Of a DNA stretch of 64,000 nucleotides, positions 53,297-61,513 are shown one piece after another. A program made the position numbers and the translations under genes. The first letter of the stretch is position 1; each line of letters opens with the position of its first letter. The notes under the pieces are model-generated. The model worked only from the letters and a program-made list of their open reading frames with translations, had not been told where the DNA came from and did no database searches. The stretch lies in NCBI RefSeq assembly GCF_008642355.1, contig NZ_CP029193.1, positions 2,752,001 to 2,816,000 on the forward strand, in the 5' to 3' direction. The stretch is from Streptomyces venezuelae (GTDB lineage Bacteria; Actinomycetota; Actinomycetes; Streptomycetales; Streptomycetaceae).

Positions 53297-53554
53297 GAGA
53301 AACCTGCCTTACGCCTCTGAGAAGCCTTTCGCTCTTCTCGGGCACGAAAAGGGTCCGGTCTTGCACACCGGATCCCCCGCCCGAAGCCCCCTGCAGGAAC
53401 GATACGCAATATTTAAATGATCTTGACCACGTGTGGAGTGGGCCACAAACGCCCCCAGCACCCTGGTTCAACCTCGAACAACTTATGTCTGACACTGCGG
53501 AACGTTCACCCCCGAATCGGGCGGTCCGGATGATCGTTTAGCACCCTCAGAGGA

Positions 53555-53580
53555 AAAAGCGGCAAAACGTTGCCGCTTTT
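53555..53580. terminator. Bidirectional hairpin terminator
   Basis: Arms AAAAGCGGCAA and TTGCCGCTTTT (11 bp) around AACG, with A and T runs on both sides. This is a classic rho-independent terminator working in both directions, rare in such GC-rich DNA. Confidence 0.85.
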
Positions 53581-53748
53581 CATCAAACCCCTCCGGGATC
53601 GGTCTAGACCTGTTTCACTATGCGTCAACATAGCGCCCCGAACCCCTCACTCCCCTTGCGCTGTAAGCGACTTACGGGAGCGTAGGTATACGGAGGTCCG
53701 CATACTCGCCGGGCGACCTATCCAGGTAAATCGGGCAAAAGATCACCG

Positions 53749-53778
53749 TTGACGCCCCTGGCGGGGCTTGGCTTAAAT
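53749..53778 (+). promoter_or_regulatory. Candidate promoter of the plasmid-type operon
   Basis: TTGACG at 53749-53754 and TTAAAT at 53773-53778 with an 18-base spacer; the -10 is imperfect. It faces the operon. The spacer contains a GC hairpin, which could be an operator. Confidence 0.35.
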
Positions 53779-54238
53779 CGCTGTGACCAGCCGGTTCAAC
53801 AAACTGTGGTCAGGCGACACGCTAGGGGGGCACCGTGAAGATCATCTCCGAGTGCATCGGAACGATCAAGGTGCTGCCCGCGTTCCGACCCGCTGCCTCC
53901 ATCCGCAGGCGCAGGTGCCGACGCCCTCCCCAGCGACTTGTAGAGAGTCCTTTAGCAAGGTCTGGATCTTGCCGCGAACCCTGCATATGTTCGTCGTCCC
54001 CCGCCGGGCACCCCGCCCGGCCGTAGACGGCACAAGGAGCCCTATGCAGAACGCGCGATTTAGCCGGGCGGCATAGCCCAAGAAACAGCGACGGCGCCCA
54101 AGGAGCCACTAACTCCCGGACGCCGACCGCTAGATGACACTCCAGCCCCGGCAAGGGCTCGGAGATTACCCACCTCACCGCACCGGACCTTTCCTACGGG
54201 CACCCCGGCGCGGGTTTCACTACGGAGGAGAGTCTTAC

Positions 54239-54361
54239 ATGCCGCCTGCCCTGCGCAAAAGGCCGGGATCCCCGGCCAGCGCGGCAGCCACCCTCACCCA
54301 CCCCGCCTATTCGCCGCGGCCCTCGTCTGGCGCGCACCGCGCGACGGCGGTGCCCCGATGA
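54239..54361 (+). CDS. Leader peptide upstream of the replication-type gene
   Basis: 40 residues (MPPALRKRPGSPASAAATLT at the start, arginine- and proline-rich). It has the best ribosome binding site of the region, GGAGGAGAG eight bases upstream, and its stop overlaps the start of the next gene in ATGA. It probably serves translational coupling; no homology recognised. Confidence 0.55.
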   Translation: MPPALRKRPGSPASAAATLTHPAYSPRPSSGAHRATAVPR

Positions 54362-55281
54362 GCGGGCAGGCACGGAAGTGGGTGTGGGGGAGCAGCGCCA
54401 GCCGTGGCACGGCCCGCCTGGTCCTGCTGTCGATCGCCGACCGGATTCCCGACGCGCAGTGCGTCGCCTACGCGTCCGTCACCGAGCTGATGGAGCGGAC
54501 GAACGCCAGCCGCAACGCCGTGCGCACCTCGCTGGCCCTGCTCGCGGACGCCGGTGAGCTGGAGATCCTCGACGATTACGAGGGCCCGCAGCACAGCACG
54601 GTCTACCGCATGCCGCGCCCCGCTGCCTGGCTGGCGAAGGTCGCGGCGGCGCAGAAGGCCGATCCCGACCTGCGGATCGAGGACGTCGAACCCCTGACGG
54701 ACGCCGACCCCGCACCCGCCCTCAAGGACCTGGACGACGAGCTGCTGCGCAAGCACCGCATCCGGCGCACGACAGGGTCAGAAACGGGCCCCCGTCGTCA
54801 GAATCTGACCGGGTCAAAATCTGCACCCCCTCGTCAGAATCTGACCCCCCGCAGGGTCAGAAACCGACCCCCCTCCGGGTCAGATTCTGACCCCCAGAAC
54901 TGTAGTGAACCGAAGGTGAACCGTAGGTACAGCAGCAGCAGTGCTGTCGACCTCACCACGGCCACCGACTGGCAGGTCGACGAAGCGAGCCTGTCCTGGG
55001 CCCAGCAGCAGGGACACCTGGAACGCCTCGGTGAGCAGGGCCTGCAGGCCGCCGACGCGAAGTGGCGCCACTACCGCGCCGCCTGGAGCCCTCGCTCCGC
55101 CGCGGCCTGGGCTGCCGACTGGCGGTCCTGGATCGACCGAGAGCACACCCCCACACCACAGCGCCCGAACCTCTACGCCCTGCCCGGCGGCACCCCCGCC
55201 CCGCAAACCGGCATGACCCGCTCCGAAGCGCACATGGCCGCCCTGCTCGCCGCCGTCGACGAACCGACTGGAACGGAGTAA
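54358..55281 (+). CDS. Helix-turn-helix replication-initiator-like protein
   Basis: 307 residues, ATGA overlap with the leader ORF. Residues 1-105 form a winged helix of the type found in plasmid replication or transcription proteins (LVLLSIADRIPD, VTELMERTNASRNAVRTSLALLADAGELE). A low-complexity linker (about 135-190, Ser/Arg/Pro/Gln) follows, then a C-terminal helical domain ending TGTE (WAQQQGHLERLG, WRHYRAAWSPRSAAAWAADW). The linker is encoded by six iteron-like palindromes (54775-54893). The gene stands at the head of a plasmid-type operon, so a replication or transfer-control role is likely. Confidence 0.65.
   Translation: MSGQARKWVWGSSASRGTARLVLLSIADRIPDAQCVAYASVTELMERTNASRNAVRTSLALLADAGELEILDDYEGPQHSTVYRMPRPAAWLAKVAAAQKADPDLRIEDVEPLTDADPAPALKDLDDELLRKHRIRRTTGSETGPRRQNLTGSKSAPPRQNLTPRRVRNRPPSGSDSDPQNCSEPKVNRRYSSSSAVDLTTATDWQVDEASLSWAQQQGHLERLGEQGLQAADAKWRHYRAAWSPRSAAAWAADWRSWIDREHTPTPQRPNLYALPGGTPAPQTGMTRSEAHMAALLAAVDEPTGTE
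54775..54893 (+). repeat. Six iteron-like palindromic repeats
   Basis: Core GTCAGAATCTGAC is perfect at 54797-54809 and 54833-54845; GGGTCAGATTCTGACCC (54877-54893) is a perfect 17-bp palindrome; degenerate copies lie at 54775, 54811 and 54854. Spacing of 16-23 bases between starts places several on one DNA face. They sit inside the coding sequence and could be initiator or repressor binding sites. Confidence 0.75.
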
Positions 55282-55286
55282 CTACC

Positions 55287-55973
55287 TTGGACCGCCGCGA
55301 AGTTGCTGCCGTACTCACCTACGTCGGCCGCTTGGACCCCCGCACTATCCGCACCGACGCGGGTGAAGCCCGCGACCAGCTCGCCATGTGGCACGAGCTG
55401 CTCGCCGACGTTCCCATGACCACCGGCCAGGGCTGGGATGTGCGCGATGTGGTGCGCAAGCGCGTTGTCGCCTCCCCTTATCCGATCCTGCCCGCTGACG
55501 TGGCCCGCGAGTGGAACGCCCACTACCGCGACCGCCTGGGCCGACACACCGATCCGACGCCGACGGCCGACCCCGACGACCCGCGCGCCTGGCGGGCGGA
55601 ACTCGTCGCGACCCGCGACGCCGTCGTGACCGGGCGGATCGCGCCGACGCCGCACCGCGGGGTGACGGCCGGGGAACCGCAGCCCGGCCTGAAGAAGATG
55701 CTCAAGGCCGTCGGCGCCTACGTCCCGGATGCCGTACGAGCGGAACTGGCACCCTTCCGGCCCGCCCGTGCCGCCCGTGAAGCCGCCATCGCCGCCGGCG
55801 GGCCCGACATCTTCAGCGTCCCGTGCGAGAGGTGCAGCGCCCCCCAGGGTGAGCCCTGCCGCGAGCGGAGCGGCGGAGGTGTCCGCAACCGGAACACCAA
55901 ACCTCGCATCGAGCCGCATCCGGTCCGCGTCGAGGACGCCCTGGCCGCTCAAGCCCAAGCCCTACCTGCCTGA
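55287..55973 (+). CDS. Zinc-ribbon protein of unknown function
   Basis: 228 residues from a TTG with GGAG eight bases before. Helical N-terminal part (REVAAVLTYVGRLDPRTIRTDAGEARDQL, VRDVVRKRVVASPYPILPADVAREWN) and a C-terminal zinc ribbon VPCERCSAPQGEPCRER, as in small actinobacteriophage and plasmid proteins that carry a single CxxC-CxxxxC. Function unknown. It follows the previous gene by five bases. Confidence 0.6.
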   Translation: MDRREVAAVLTYVGRLDPRTIRTDAGEARDQLAMWHELLADVPMTTGQGWDVRDVVRKRVVASPYPILPADVAREWNAHYRDRLGRHTDPTPTADPDDPRAWRAELVATRDAVVTGRIAPTPHRGVTAGEPQPGLKKMLKAVGAYVPDAVRAELAPFRPARAAREAAIAAGGPDIFSVPCERCSAPQGEPCRERSGGGVRNRNTKPRIEPHPVRVEDALAAQAQALPA

Positions 55974-56119
55974 CCCGGCCGCCACCGCTCCACAGAAACG
56001 TTCCGCCACGCGGTACGGCACGCCGCCGTACCCCGAGCCCGCCACGAAGCGCCCCCGCCGCACCCCAGCCGACCCAGGTGCCGAGCGACCGCCGACCAAG
56101 GCGACTTCCGGAGACTGTC

Positions 56120-56728
56120 TTGCGCCACATCACCACCAACGACACCTCGGCTCCAATCCTGCGGGGCATCGCCGACCACAGCTGGCAGGCCCGCGGCCTG
56201 TGCCACGGCATGGTGCCCAAGGACATCGACGAGCTGTTCTTCCCCGGAGCCCGCGCCCGCGCGGCCATCGACGAGGCCAAGTCGATCTGCGGCCGGTGCC
56301 CGGTGAAGAAGGCGTGCTTCGACTACGCCCTGGATAACGAGATCCGCCAGGGCGTGTGGGGCGGGCTCACCGAGGCCGAGCGTCGCCCCTGGCACGCCAA
56401 GGTCAACAAGCGCCTGGACTACAGCCGGGTGAAGGCCGCCTTCGAGGGGCGCGACGTCCACCTCAGCGACGCCGAGCGCGAGGCCGTCACCCGCCATGCC
56501 TACGTCCGCGGCTGGAGCCCCGAGCGCCTCGCTTACACGCTGCGCCTCGACCTCGACTGGGCCCGCGACCTGATGCGCAACGCCGCCCACGCTGTCGCCG
56601 ACCGCGACCGCTACTGGGACCAGGCCGACGACGAGACCGCCGAGGACGACGACGCCGCCTCGTCGGTCCAGGTGCCCCGCCAGGTGCAGACCGACTCCCT
56701 GATCGCCGCCCTCCGAAAGGCCGCATGA
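56120..56728 (+). CDS. WhiB-like regulator with C-terminal extension
   Basis: 202 residues from a TTG with GGAG upstream. WhiB signature: GLCHGMVPKDIDELFFPG, the cluster ICGRCPVKKACFDYAL and the GVWGGLTEAER turn. Four cysteines bind an iron-sulphur cluster. Beyond residue ~85 is a ~115-residue extension with a helix-turn-helix-like segment (REAVTRHAYVRGWSPERLAYTLR). Plasmid and phage WhiB-like proteins often combine such parts. Its stop overlaps the DUF2637 ATG. Confidence 0.85.
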   Translation: MRHITTNDTSAPILRGIADHSWQARGLCHGMVPKDIDELFFPGARARAAIDEAKSICGRCPVKKACFDYALDNEIRQGVWGGLTEAERRPWHAKVNKRLDYSRVKAAFEGRDVHLSDAEREAVTRHAYVRGWSPERLAYTLRLDLDWARDLMRNAAHAVADRDRYWDQADDETAEDDDAASSVQVPRQVQTDSLIAALRKAA

Positions 56729-58572
56729 CTCACCCCATCTCCATGTCCTTGCCCTACGGCATCGATCCCGTCTACCTGGTCGCGGCCCTCGGGCTGCTCG
56801 CCCTCGCGCTGGCCGGCTGGTCGTTCCGGCGCAACCGGAACCGCGCGGACGGCAGGCGCGTCGGCACCCCCGCGGTCTGGGTCTCCGCACTCGCCGCCCT
56901 CAACTGCACCATCTACTCCGCCGACACCAGCTGGCGGTTCGCGGCCGACTACCTCGACATGGCCGGCACGGTGGAGCGCGCCATGATGTTCAGCGCGGGC
57001 GAGGCCGCGCTGTTCGCGACCGCACTGATGGCCCGGCAGAACCTGAAGACCCAGGGGGCGCCCGGACTGCCCGGCGCCCTGGTCTGGGTGATCACCGGGG
57101 TGCAGGTCATCCCGGCCTACGCCGAGTCGGCCGCGGTCGGCGGCACCGTGCGCGCCTTCGTCGGCCCGGTCATGGCCGCCGTGCTGTGGCACCTGGCCAT
57201 GGGCATCGAACTGCGGCTGCACAAGCCGGACGCCACCTCGCAAGGGCTTCTGGCCACGCTCGGACGCGAAGCACGAGAGCGGCTCCTCTCCCGCCTCGGC
57301 ATCGCCACCCGCAACCGCGATGCCGCGCAGATCACCAAAGACCGTGCGTCTCGGCGGGCCGTGGCCCTTGCCTCCCAGCTGGCCGGCATGTCGGTGGCGG
57401 ATCGCGAGAAGGACACCCGGGTCACCCGTCGACTTCAGGCCGCGCTCACGCGGGCGGAAGTCGGCACCGATCCTCGCCAGCGCCAGGCGTTCTTGGAGGA
57501 GCTGGCCGCCCGTCGGCACGCGGCCACCCTCGCGACCATCGATCTGCCCTCGCCGTGGGTGAAGGCTCCGGATACCAAGAACGCCGGTCTCGGGAACGGC
57601 TACCCGCTCGCCCCGTCCCCATCGATGCTGTCGGCGGCCGAGAAGCCGATGGGGCGACGGGCGAGTGCGGTCCCCGACGACGGTCCCCAAAGCAGTGGGG
57701 ACGGGGACCGTGCGGAATCAGGGACGGGGACGGTAGCCGAAGGGGACCGTCCCCTCACCGTCCCCGACGACAACGGGGACGGCGTCACTGAGCCCGTCTC
57801 GAACCTGCCGAGCGAGGGGACGGGGACGGCGCTCGGGGACCACGGCGACGTGTCGGCCACGGGCGCAGCAGCCGATGTCGACATCGAGGACTCCGCCACG
57901 GACGCTCGCGAAGCTGCTGCTCAGGGCGCTATGGGACCGTCCCCAGCAGCCGTCCCCGACGGCGGCGGGGACGGCACACACTCGGAAACGGGGACGGGGA
58001 CGGGGACGGGGACGGGGACCGAAGGGGACCGTCCCCACACCGTCCCCAACGACAACGGGGACCGCGCACACCCGGACACGGAAACGGGGACGGGGACCGA
58101 AGGGGACCGTCCCCACACCGTCCCCAACAACAACGGGGACGGCACACACCCGGACACGGAAACGGGGACGGGGACCGAAGGGGACCGTCCCCACACCGTC
58201 CCCAACAACAACGGGGACGGCACACACCCGGACACGGAAACGGGGACGGGGACCGAAGGGGACCGTCCCCACACCGTCCCCGTGCGCCGGAAGCCGAAGC
58301 CCAAAGCGAAGGCGCAGCGGAGCCGGCCGGGGGGCGGTAAGTCTCAGCGCCCTCAGCGCAAGGGGCTGAGTCCCGAAGAGACGGCCGACCTGGTGCGTCC
58401 CCACGTACCCGCGCTGCTGGAGCGCGATGGGACCGAGGTCATCACCCGTCCCCAGCTGCGGGAAATCCTCCGCTCCCTGAACCTCGCGGGCGGCCGGAAC
58501 TCGAACATCACGCGGCTCCTGCAGCTGCTGAGGTCCGAGACGAACACCACCACGGCAAGGAGCACGACATGA
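56725..58572 (+). CDS. DUF2637 membrane protein with repeat-rich linker
   Basis: 615 residues. N-terminal ~170 residues contain about four hydrophobic spans (VAALGLLALALAGW, ALVWVITGVQV, AVLWHLAMGIEL) as in DUF2637/Spd-like proteins of actinobacterial plasmids. The middle is a charged helical part. Residues ~335-525 are a low-complexity linker rich in Gly, Thr, Asp, Glu and Pro, including a 26-residue unit repeated about four times. The C-terminus (PEETADLVRPHVPALLERDG) is a helix-turn-helix-like domain. Its function may lie in spread or transfer of the element. Confidence 0.78.
   Translation: MTHPISMSLPYGIDPVYLVAALGLLALALAGWSFRRNRNRADGRRVGTPAVWVSALAALNCTIYSADTSWRFAADYLDMAGTVERAMMFSAGEAALFATALMARQNLKTQGAPGLPGALVWVITGVQVIPAYAESAAVGGTVRAFVGPVMAAVLWHLAMGIELRLHKPDATSQGLLATLGREARERLLSRLGIATRNRDAAQITKDRASRRAVALASQLAGMSVADREKDTRVTRRLQAALTRAEVGTDPRQRQAFLEELAARRHAATLATIDLPSPWVKAPDTKNAGLGNGYPLAPSPSMLSAAEKPMGRRASAVPDDGPQSSGDGDRAESGTGTVAEGDRPLTVPDDNGDGVTEPVSNLPSEGTGTALGDHGDVSATGAAADVDIEDSATDAREAAAQGAMGPSPAAVPDGGGDGTHSETGTGTGTGTGTEGDRPHTVPNDNGDRAHPDTETGTGTEGDRPHTVPNNNGDGTHPDTETGTGTEGDRPHTVPNNNGDGTHPDTETGTGTEGDRPHTVPVRRKPKPKAKAQRSRPGGGKSQRPQRKGLSPEETADLVRPHVPALLERDGTEVITRPQLREILRSLNLAGGRNSNITRLLQLLRSETNTTTARSTT
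58004..58282 (+). repeat. Tandem 78-bp repeats in the DUF2637 gene
   Basis: The 13-base palindrome GGGGACCGTCCCC starts at 58024, 58102, 58180 and 58258, exactly 78 bases apart, and once more at 57742 in diverged sequence. The unit encodes 26 residues around GTGTEGDRPHTVPNNNGDG. The DNA is nearly identical between units, so recent amplification is likely. Confidence 0.85.
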
Positions 58573-58760
58573 AGACCTGCCTCAGGTTCGACCGCATCAA
58601 GGCCGGCTTCGAGAAGGACGTCCTCTTCCTGCGCGGGCACGCCGAGCGCCACGTGGGGTCGCCAGCGGCGAGGACCAGCGCGAAGCACGCCATCTCCGTG
58701 AAACGGAACATGGCACGGGCCCTGAACACGCACCTCGCCCGCTGCCGCGAGTGCGGCTGA
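58569..58760 (+). CDS. Small conserved basic protein
   Basis: 63 residues, ATGA overlap with the DUF2637 gene. Lysine/arginine-rich, with a CxxCG ending (ARCRECG) and one Cys near the start, so it may bind zinc. Such small proteins often lie in plasmid transfer operons. No known family. Confidence 0.55.
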   Translation: MKTCLRFDRIKAGFEKDVLFLRGHAERHVGSPAARTSAKHAISVKRNMARALNTHLARCRECG

Positions 58761-58803
58761 CGCCTGCGAAAGCCCAGGTCAAACCCCTAGATCCTCATTC
58801 GTC

Positions 58804-59091
58804 ATGGTGGCCCGGCCTCGGTCGGGCCACCGCGCCTGCCCCGGAGGGACCGTCATTCCTGCCCGCCACCCGCGCACGCACGCCCCCTCGATCGCCGAGG
58901 CCGGCGCTTGGGCGGACGTACTCGTGCGCCACCAGCTGCTGCACGCCGCAGTCCTGGCCCCGAACGGCCAGTGGCTCGTCCAGCACCACCCCCACTCGGC
59001 CGTCGAGGTCCTCGCCGACCCGACCGCCATGGTCGATCTGGCCGCCGAGATCCAGCACCGCATCCGCTCTACGAGGAACCAGAACCGATGA
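58804..59091 (+). CDS. Small helical protein before mobC
   Basis: 95 residues; the stop overlaps the mobC-like ATG. After a ~25-residue Arg/Pro-rich start comes APSIAEAGAWADVLVRHQLLHAAVLAPNGQWLVQHHP, an alpha-beta helical region. The start is not certain because several alternatives are close. No known family. Confidence 0.5.
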   Translation: MVARPRSGHRACPGGTVIPARHPRTHAPSIAEAGAWADVLVRHQLLHAAVLAPNGQWLVQHHPHSAVEVLADPTAMVDLAAEIQHRIRSTRNQNR

Positions 59092-59759
59092 CGAACCTGA
59101 CGACAAACCCCGCTCCCGAGCCCGATAAGCCGGAAGCCAACTCGACCTCAGCGGGAGCAAGTTGGTGCGAGAGTCAGACTCCCGTTGGGAGTCTGACTCT
59201 CGCGTCCTCCGCCCCGGGGGTGGCGGAGGCGGTCCAGCGCCGGGGGGCACTGGACCGGGGGGATGCGACCGAGGGCGGCGCGCATCCCAAGGAGGAGACG
59301 ACTCACCCGTGCCACAACCCGCACTGCGCCCAGCACGCGAGTGCGCCGCCGAGCCAGCCACCTGCTCGTAACCGCACGCCGAAGACCAAATCCAACAAGC
59401 GCAAGCATCGGATCACCAGCCGATTCAACGACGCCGAGAATCAGTCCGTGCTCGATGCCGCGGCAGCGTGCGCCATGACGCCCTCCGGCTTTCTCGCCCA
59501 TGCCGCACTCAGCGCCGCAGACGACCTCACCCGTACGGAAGCCGAGGTCGCCGGCCACCGTGAAATGACACGCCGACTGTTCGCCCTGGGCCCCGCGCTG
59601 AGCCGGATCGGCAACAACCTCAACCAGGTTGCGGCAGCCCTGAACCGTGACGAGCCGGCGCCGCAGGCCCAAGCGGTCCTCGACGGTGTCGACCAGGTTC
59701 GCCTGGAAGTCCAAGCGTTCATCCAGCACTACCTGGACAGCGAGCGACCGGCAGCATGA
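59088..59759 (+). CDS. MobC-like relaxosome protein
   Basis: 223 residues, overlapping the previous stop (ATGA). The C-terminal 120 residues match MobC: KRKHRITSRFNDAENQSVLDAAAACAMTPSGFLAHAAL (ribbon-helix-helix type DNA-binding part), LSRIGNNLNQVAAALN and DQVRLEVQAFIQHY. The N-terminal ~85 residues are low-complexity and cover an inverted repeat at 59167-59203. MobC proteins assist the relaxase at oriT. Its stop overlaps the relaxase ATG. Confidence 0.85.
   Translation: MTNLTTNPAPEPDKPEANSTSAGASWCESQTPVGSLTLASSAPGVAEAVQRRGALDRGDATEGGAHPKEETTHPCHNPHCAQHASAPPSQPPARNRTPKTKSNKRKHRITSRFNDAENQSVLDAAAACAMTPSGFLAHAALSAADDLTRTEAEVAGHREMTRRLFALGPALSRIGNNLNQVAAALNRDEPAPQAQAVLDGVDQVRLEVQAFIQHYLDSERPAA
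59167..59203. repeat. Perfect 17-bp inverted repeat, candidate oriT element
   Basis: Arms GCGAGAGTCAGACTCCC and GGGAGTCTGACTCTCGC with a three-base loop. It lies in the N-terminal coding part of the mobC-like gene, just upstream of the relaxase, the usual position of an oriT hairpin. The inner GTCAGA/TCTGAC is the same as the half-site of the iterons at 54797-54893. Confidence 0.6.
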
Positions 59760-61513
59760 TCCCCTCAGTGAACGACATGGGTGACGACACCCATGGCCTG
59801 CTGAAATATCTGTACGGCCCCGGCAAGGCCGAGGAGCACATCGACCCCCACCTTGTCGCCGCATGGGACAACCTGGCTCCCGATCCCGGCCGCAACGCGG
59901 ACCGCAAGGCGGCGCTGCGCGCCCTGCAGATCCTCCTCGACCAGCCCGTCATGGCCTTGCCCGAAACCGAACGGCCCGCCGAACACGTCTGGCACCTGTC
60001 CGTACGCGCCGCGCCCGAAGACCCGATCCTCACCGACGAGCAGTGGGCGGACATCGCCCGCCGCATGGTCTCCGCCACCGGCATCGCGCCCGAGGGCGAC
60101 GACGCCGCCTGCCGCTGGGCGGCCGTCCGCCATGCCGACGACCACATCCACATCGTCGCCACCGTCGTCCGCCACGACGGCCGCCAGGCCCGCATCCGGC
60201 GCGACGGTGCCCGCGCCCAGGCGGAAGCCCGGAAGATCGAAATCGACTACGACCTGCGCCGGGTGAACACCGGGGACGGAACCGCCGCCAAACGCCCGAG
60301 CAGCGCCGAACGTCATAAGGCGAACCGCCAGGGCAAGGAACGCGCCCCACGCGAGGAGCTGCGTGAGACGGTGCGCCGCGCCGCCGCCGGCGTCGCCAGC
60401 GAGGAGGAGTTCTTCGACCGTCTGGCTGCCGCTGGCCTCCTGGTTGATACGCGCGCCGCGCCCTCCGGTGATCTGCTCGGCTACAAGGTCGCGCTGTCCG
60501 ATGACCGCAACGAGGACCAGGAGCCGATCTACTATTCGGGCTCCACGCTCGCGGCCGATCTCTCCCTGCCTCGCATCCGCGAACGCTGGGCGAACAACGC
60601 CTCCGAGCCCGGCCGGGACGCCGCCACGGATCGCTCCTCCGGATCGGACCCCATCAGCCCCTCGGACGCGCGCCGCCAGGCGGCGACGGCGTCGTGGCAG
60701 GCCGTACTCGTCATCGACCAGGGTGAGGACGGGCAGATTTCCGGCCTGATCGCGGCGGGCGGCGAGGTCCTCGACGCGCTCGCCAAGACCTCGGCGTTGA
60801 ACACCCGGCGTGAACTGCGCGACGCCGCCTTCGTGTTCGAGCGGGCGACCCGTTCCCACATCCGGGCGGAGCGCCAGCACGCCCGCGATCTGCGCAAGGC
60901 CGCCCGCGACCTCGTCCAGGGCGGGCCGGCACTCGGGCGGGTGGAGGACGGTGCCACGACCGCCATGCTGATCGACATGGTGTTCTTCCTGGTCACCGCC
61001 ACCGCACAGTGGCACGCGATGAAGGGGCACGCCCAGCAGGCCGCTGCTGCGCGCCAGGCCGCCGAACACCTGCGCGCCGCCTACCAGGCCGCAGCCCCGA
61101 TGTATCTGGGCGTCATGCGCGACCGCGGCCGGCGCATGTCCCTGCCCCTGCAACGCAAGCAGACGGCCTACCTGCGCCGGGCAGTGCCGGAGCTGGCCGA
61201 GCAGGTCCTCGCCGAGCCGGGCTGGTACGCCCTGGCCTCCACCCTCGCCGACGTCGAGCGCGCCGGGCACGACCCGGCCGCGCTCCTGGCCGAAGCCGCC
61301 GAGCGACGGGAGCTGGGGACCGCCGACTCGATCAGTGACGTCCTCGTGTGGCGGCTTCGACGGATGGCAGACCTGCCCGCTGACGCTTCCGCAACGCCCC
61401 CCACCCCGGAGAAGCACACCACGGCGCCGAGCCGCCGCGGGCACACCCGCACCGCGACACCCTCTCGCACGCCGGGGCCGGGGACCGAAGGCACACGAGA
61501 GCATCGGCGGTGA
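59756..61513 (+). CDS. MobA/VirD2-like relaxase
   Basis: 585 residues, ATGA overlap with mobC. The N-terminal relaxase domain has the metal-binding motif HADDHIHI (His126, His130, His132) and upstream HVWHLSVRA. A catalytic tyrosine may be Tyr18 or Tyr20 in LLKYLYGPG. The rest is an alpha-helical region with many Arg, Glu and Ala and ends with a low-complexity tail. It nicks oriT to start conjugative transfer. No conjugative coupling protein was seen in the window, so the island may be mobilisable rather than self-transmissible. Confidence 0.88.
   Translation: MIPSVNDMGDDTHGLLKYLYGPGKAEEHIDPHLVAAWDNLAPDPGRNADRKAALRALQILLDQPVMALPETERPAEHVWHLSVRAAPEDPILTDEQWADIARRMVSATGIAPEGDDAACRWAAVRHADDHIHIVATVVRHDGRQARIRRDGARAQAEARKIEIDYDLRRVNTGDGTAAKRPSSAERHKANRQGKERAPREELRETVRRAAAGVASEEEFFDRLAAAGLLVDTRAAPSGDLLGYKVALSDDRNEDQEPIYYSGSTLAADLSLPRIRERWANNASEPGRDAATDRSSGSDPISPSDARRQAATASWQAVLVIDQGEDGQISGLIAAGGEVLDALAKTSALNTRRELRDAAFVFERATRSHIRAERQHARDLRKAARDLVQGGPALGRVEDGATTAMLIDMVFFLVTATAQWHAMKGHAQQAAAARQAAEHLRAAYQAAAPMYLGVMRDRGRRMSLPLQRKQTAYLRRAVPELAEQVLAEPGWYALASTLADVERAGHDPAALLAEAAERRELGTADSISDVLVWRLRRMADLPADASATPPTPEKHTTAPSRRGHTRTATPSRTPGPGTEGTREHRR

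Larger units (their letters stand above)
53297..54238. other. Long intergenic region before the plasmid-type operon
   Basis: About 940 bases between the divergent MmyB regulator and the plasmid-type operon. Contains the terminator at 53555-53580, a GTAAGCGACTTAC inverted repeat near 53666, a candidate promoter TTGACG (53749) with TTAAAT 18 bases on, and a small hairpin GCCCC-TGGC-GGGGC inside the spacer. A short ORF at 53835 and a 10-codon ORF MQNARFSRAA near 54043 are visible but unproven. It may include replication or transfer control sequences. Confidence 0.5.

Noticed and set aside
53835..54026. 63-codon ORF in the long intergenic region
   Set aside because: GTG start after a G run, product turns into arginine/cysteine-rich sequence without known relatives. 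Mentioned only as part of the intergenic region.
58004..58282. Tandem repeats taken as a CRISPR array
   Set aside because: Units are directly adjacent and almost identical with no unique spacers, the period is 78 bases, and they keep an open reading frame. No cas gene is near.
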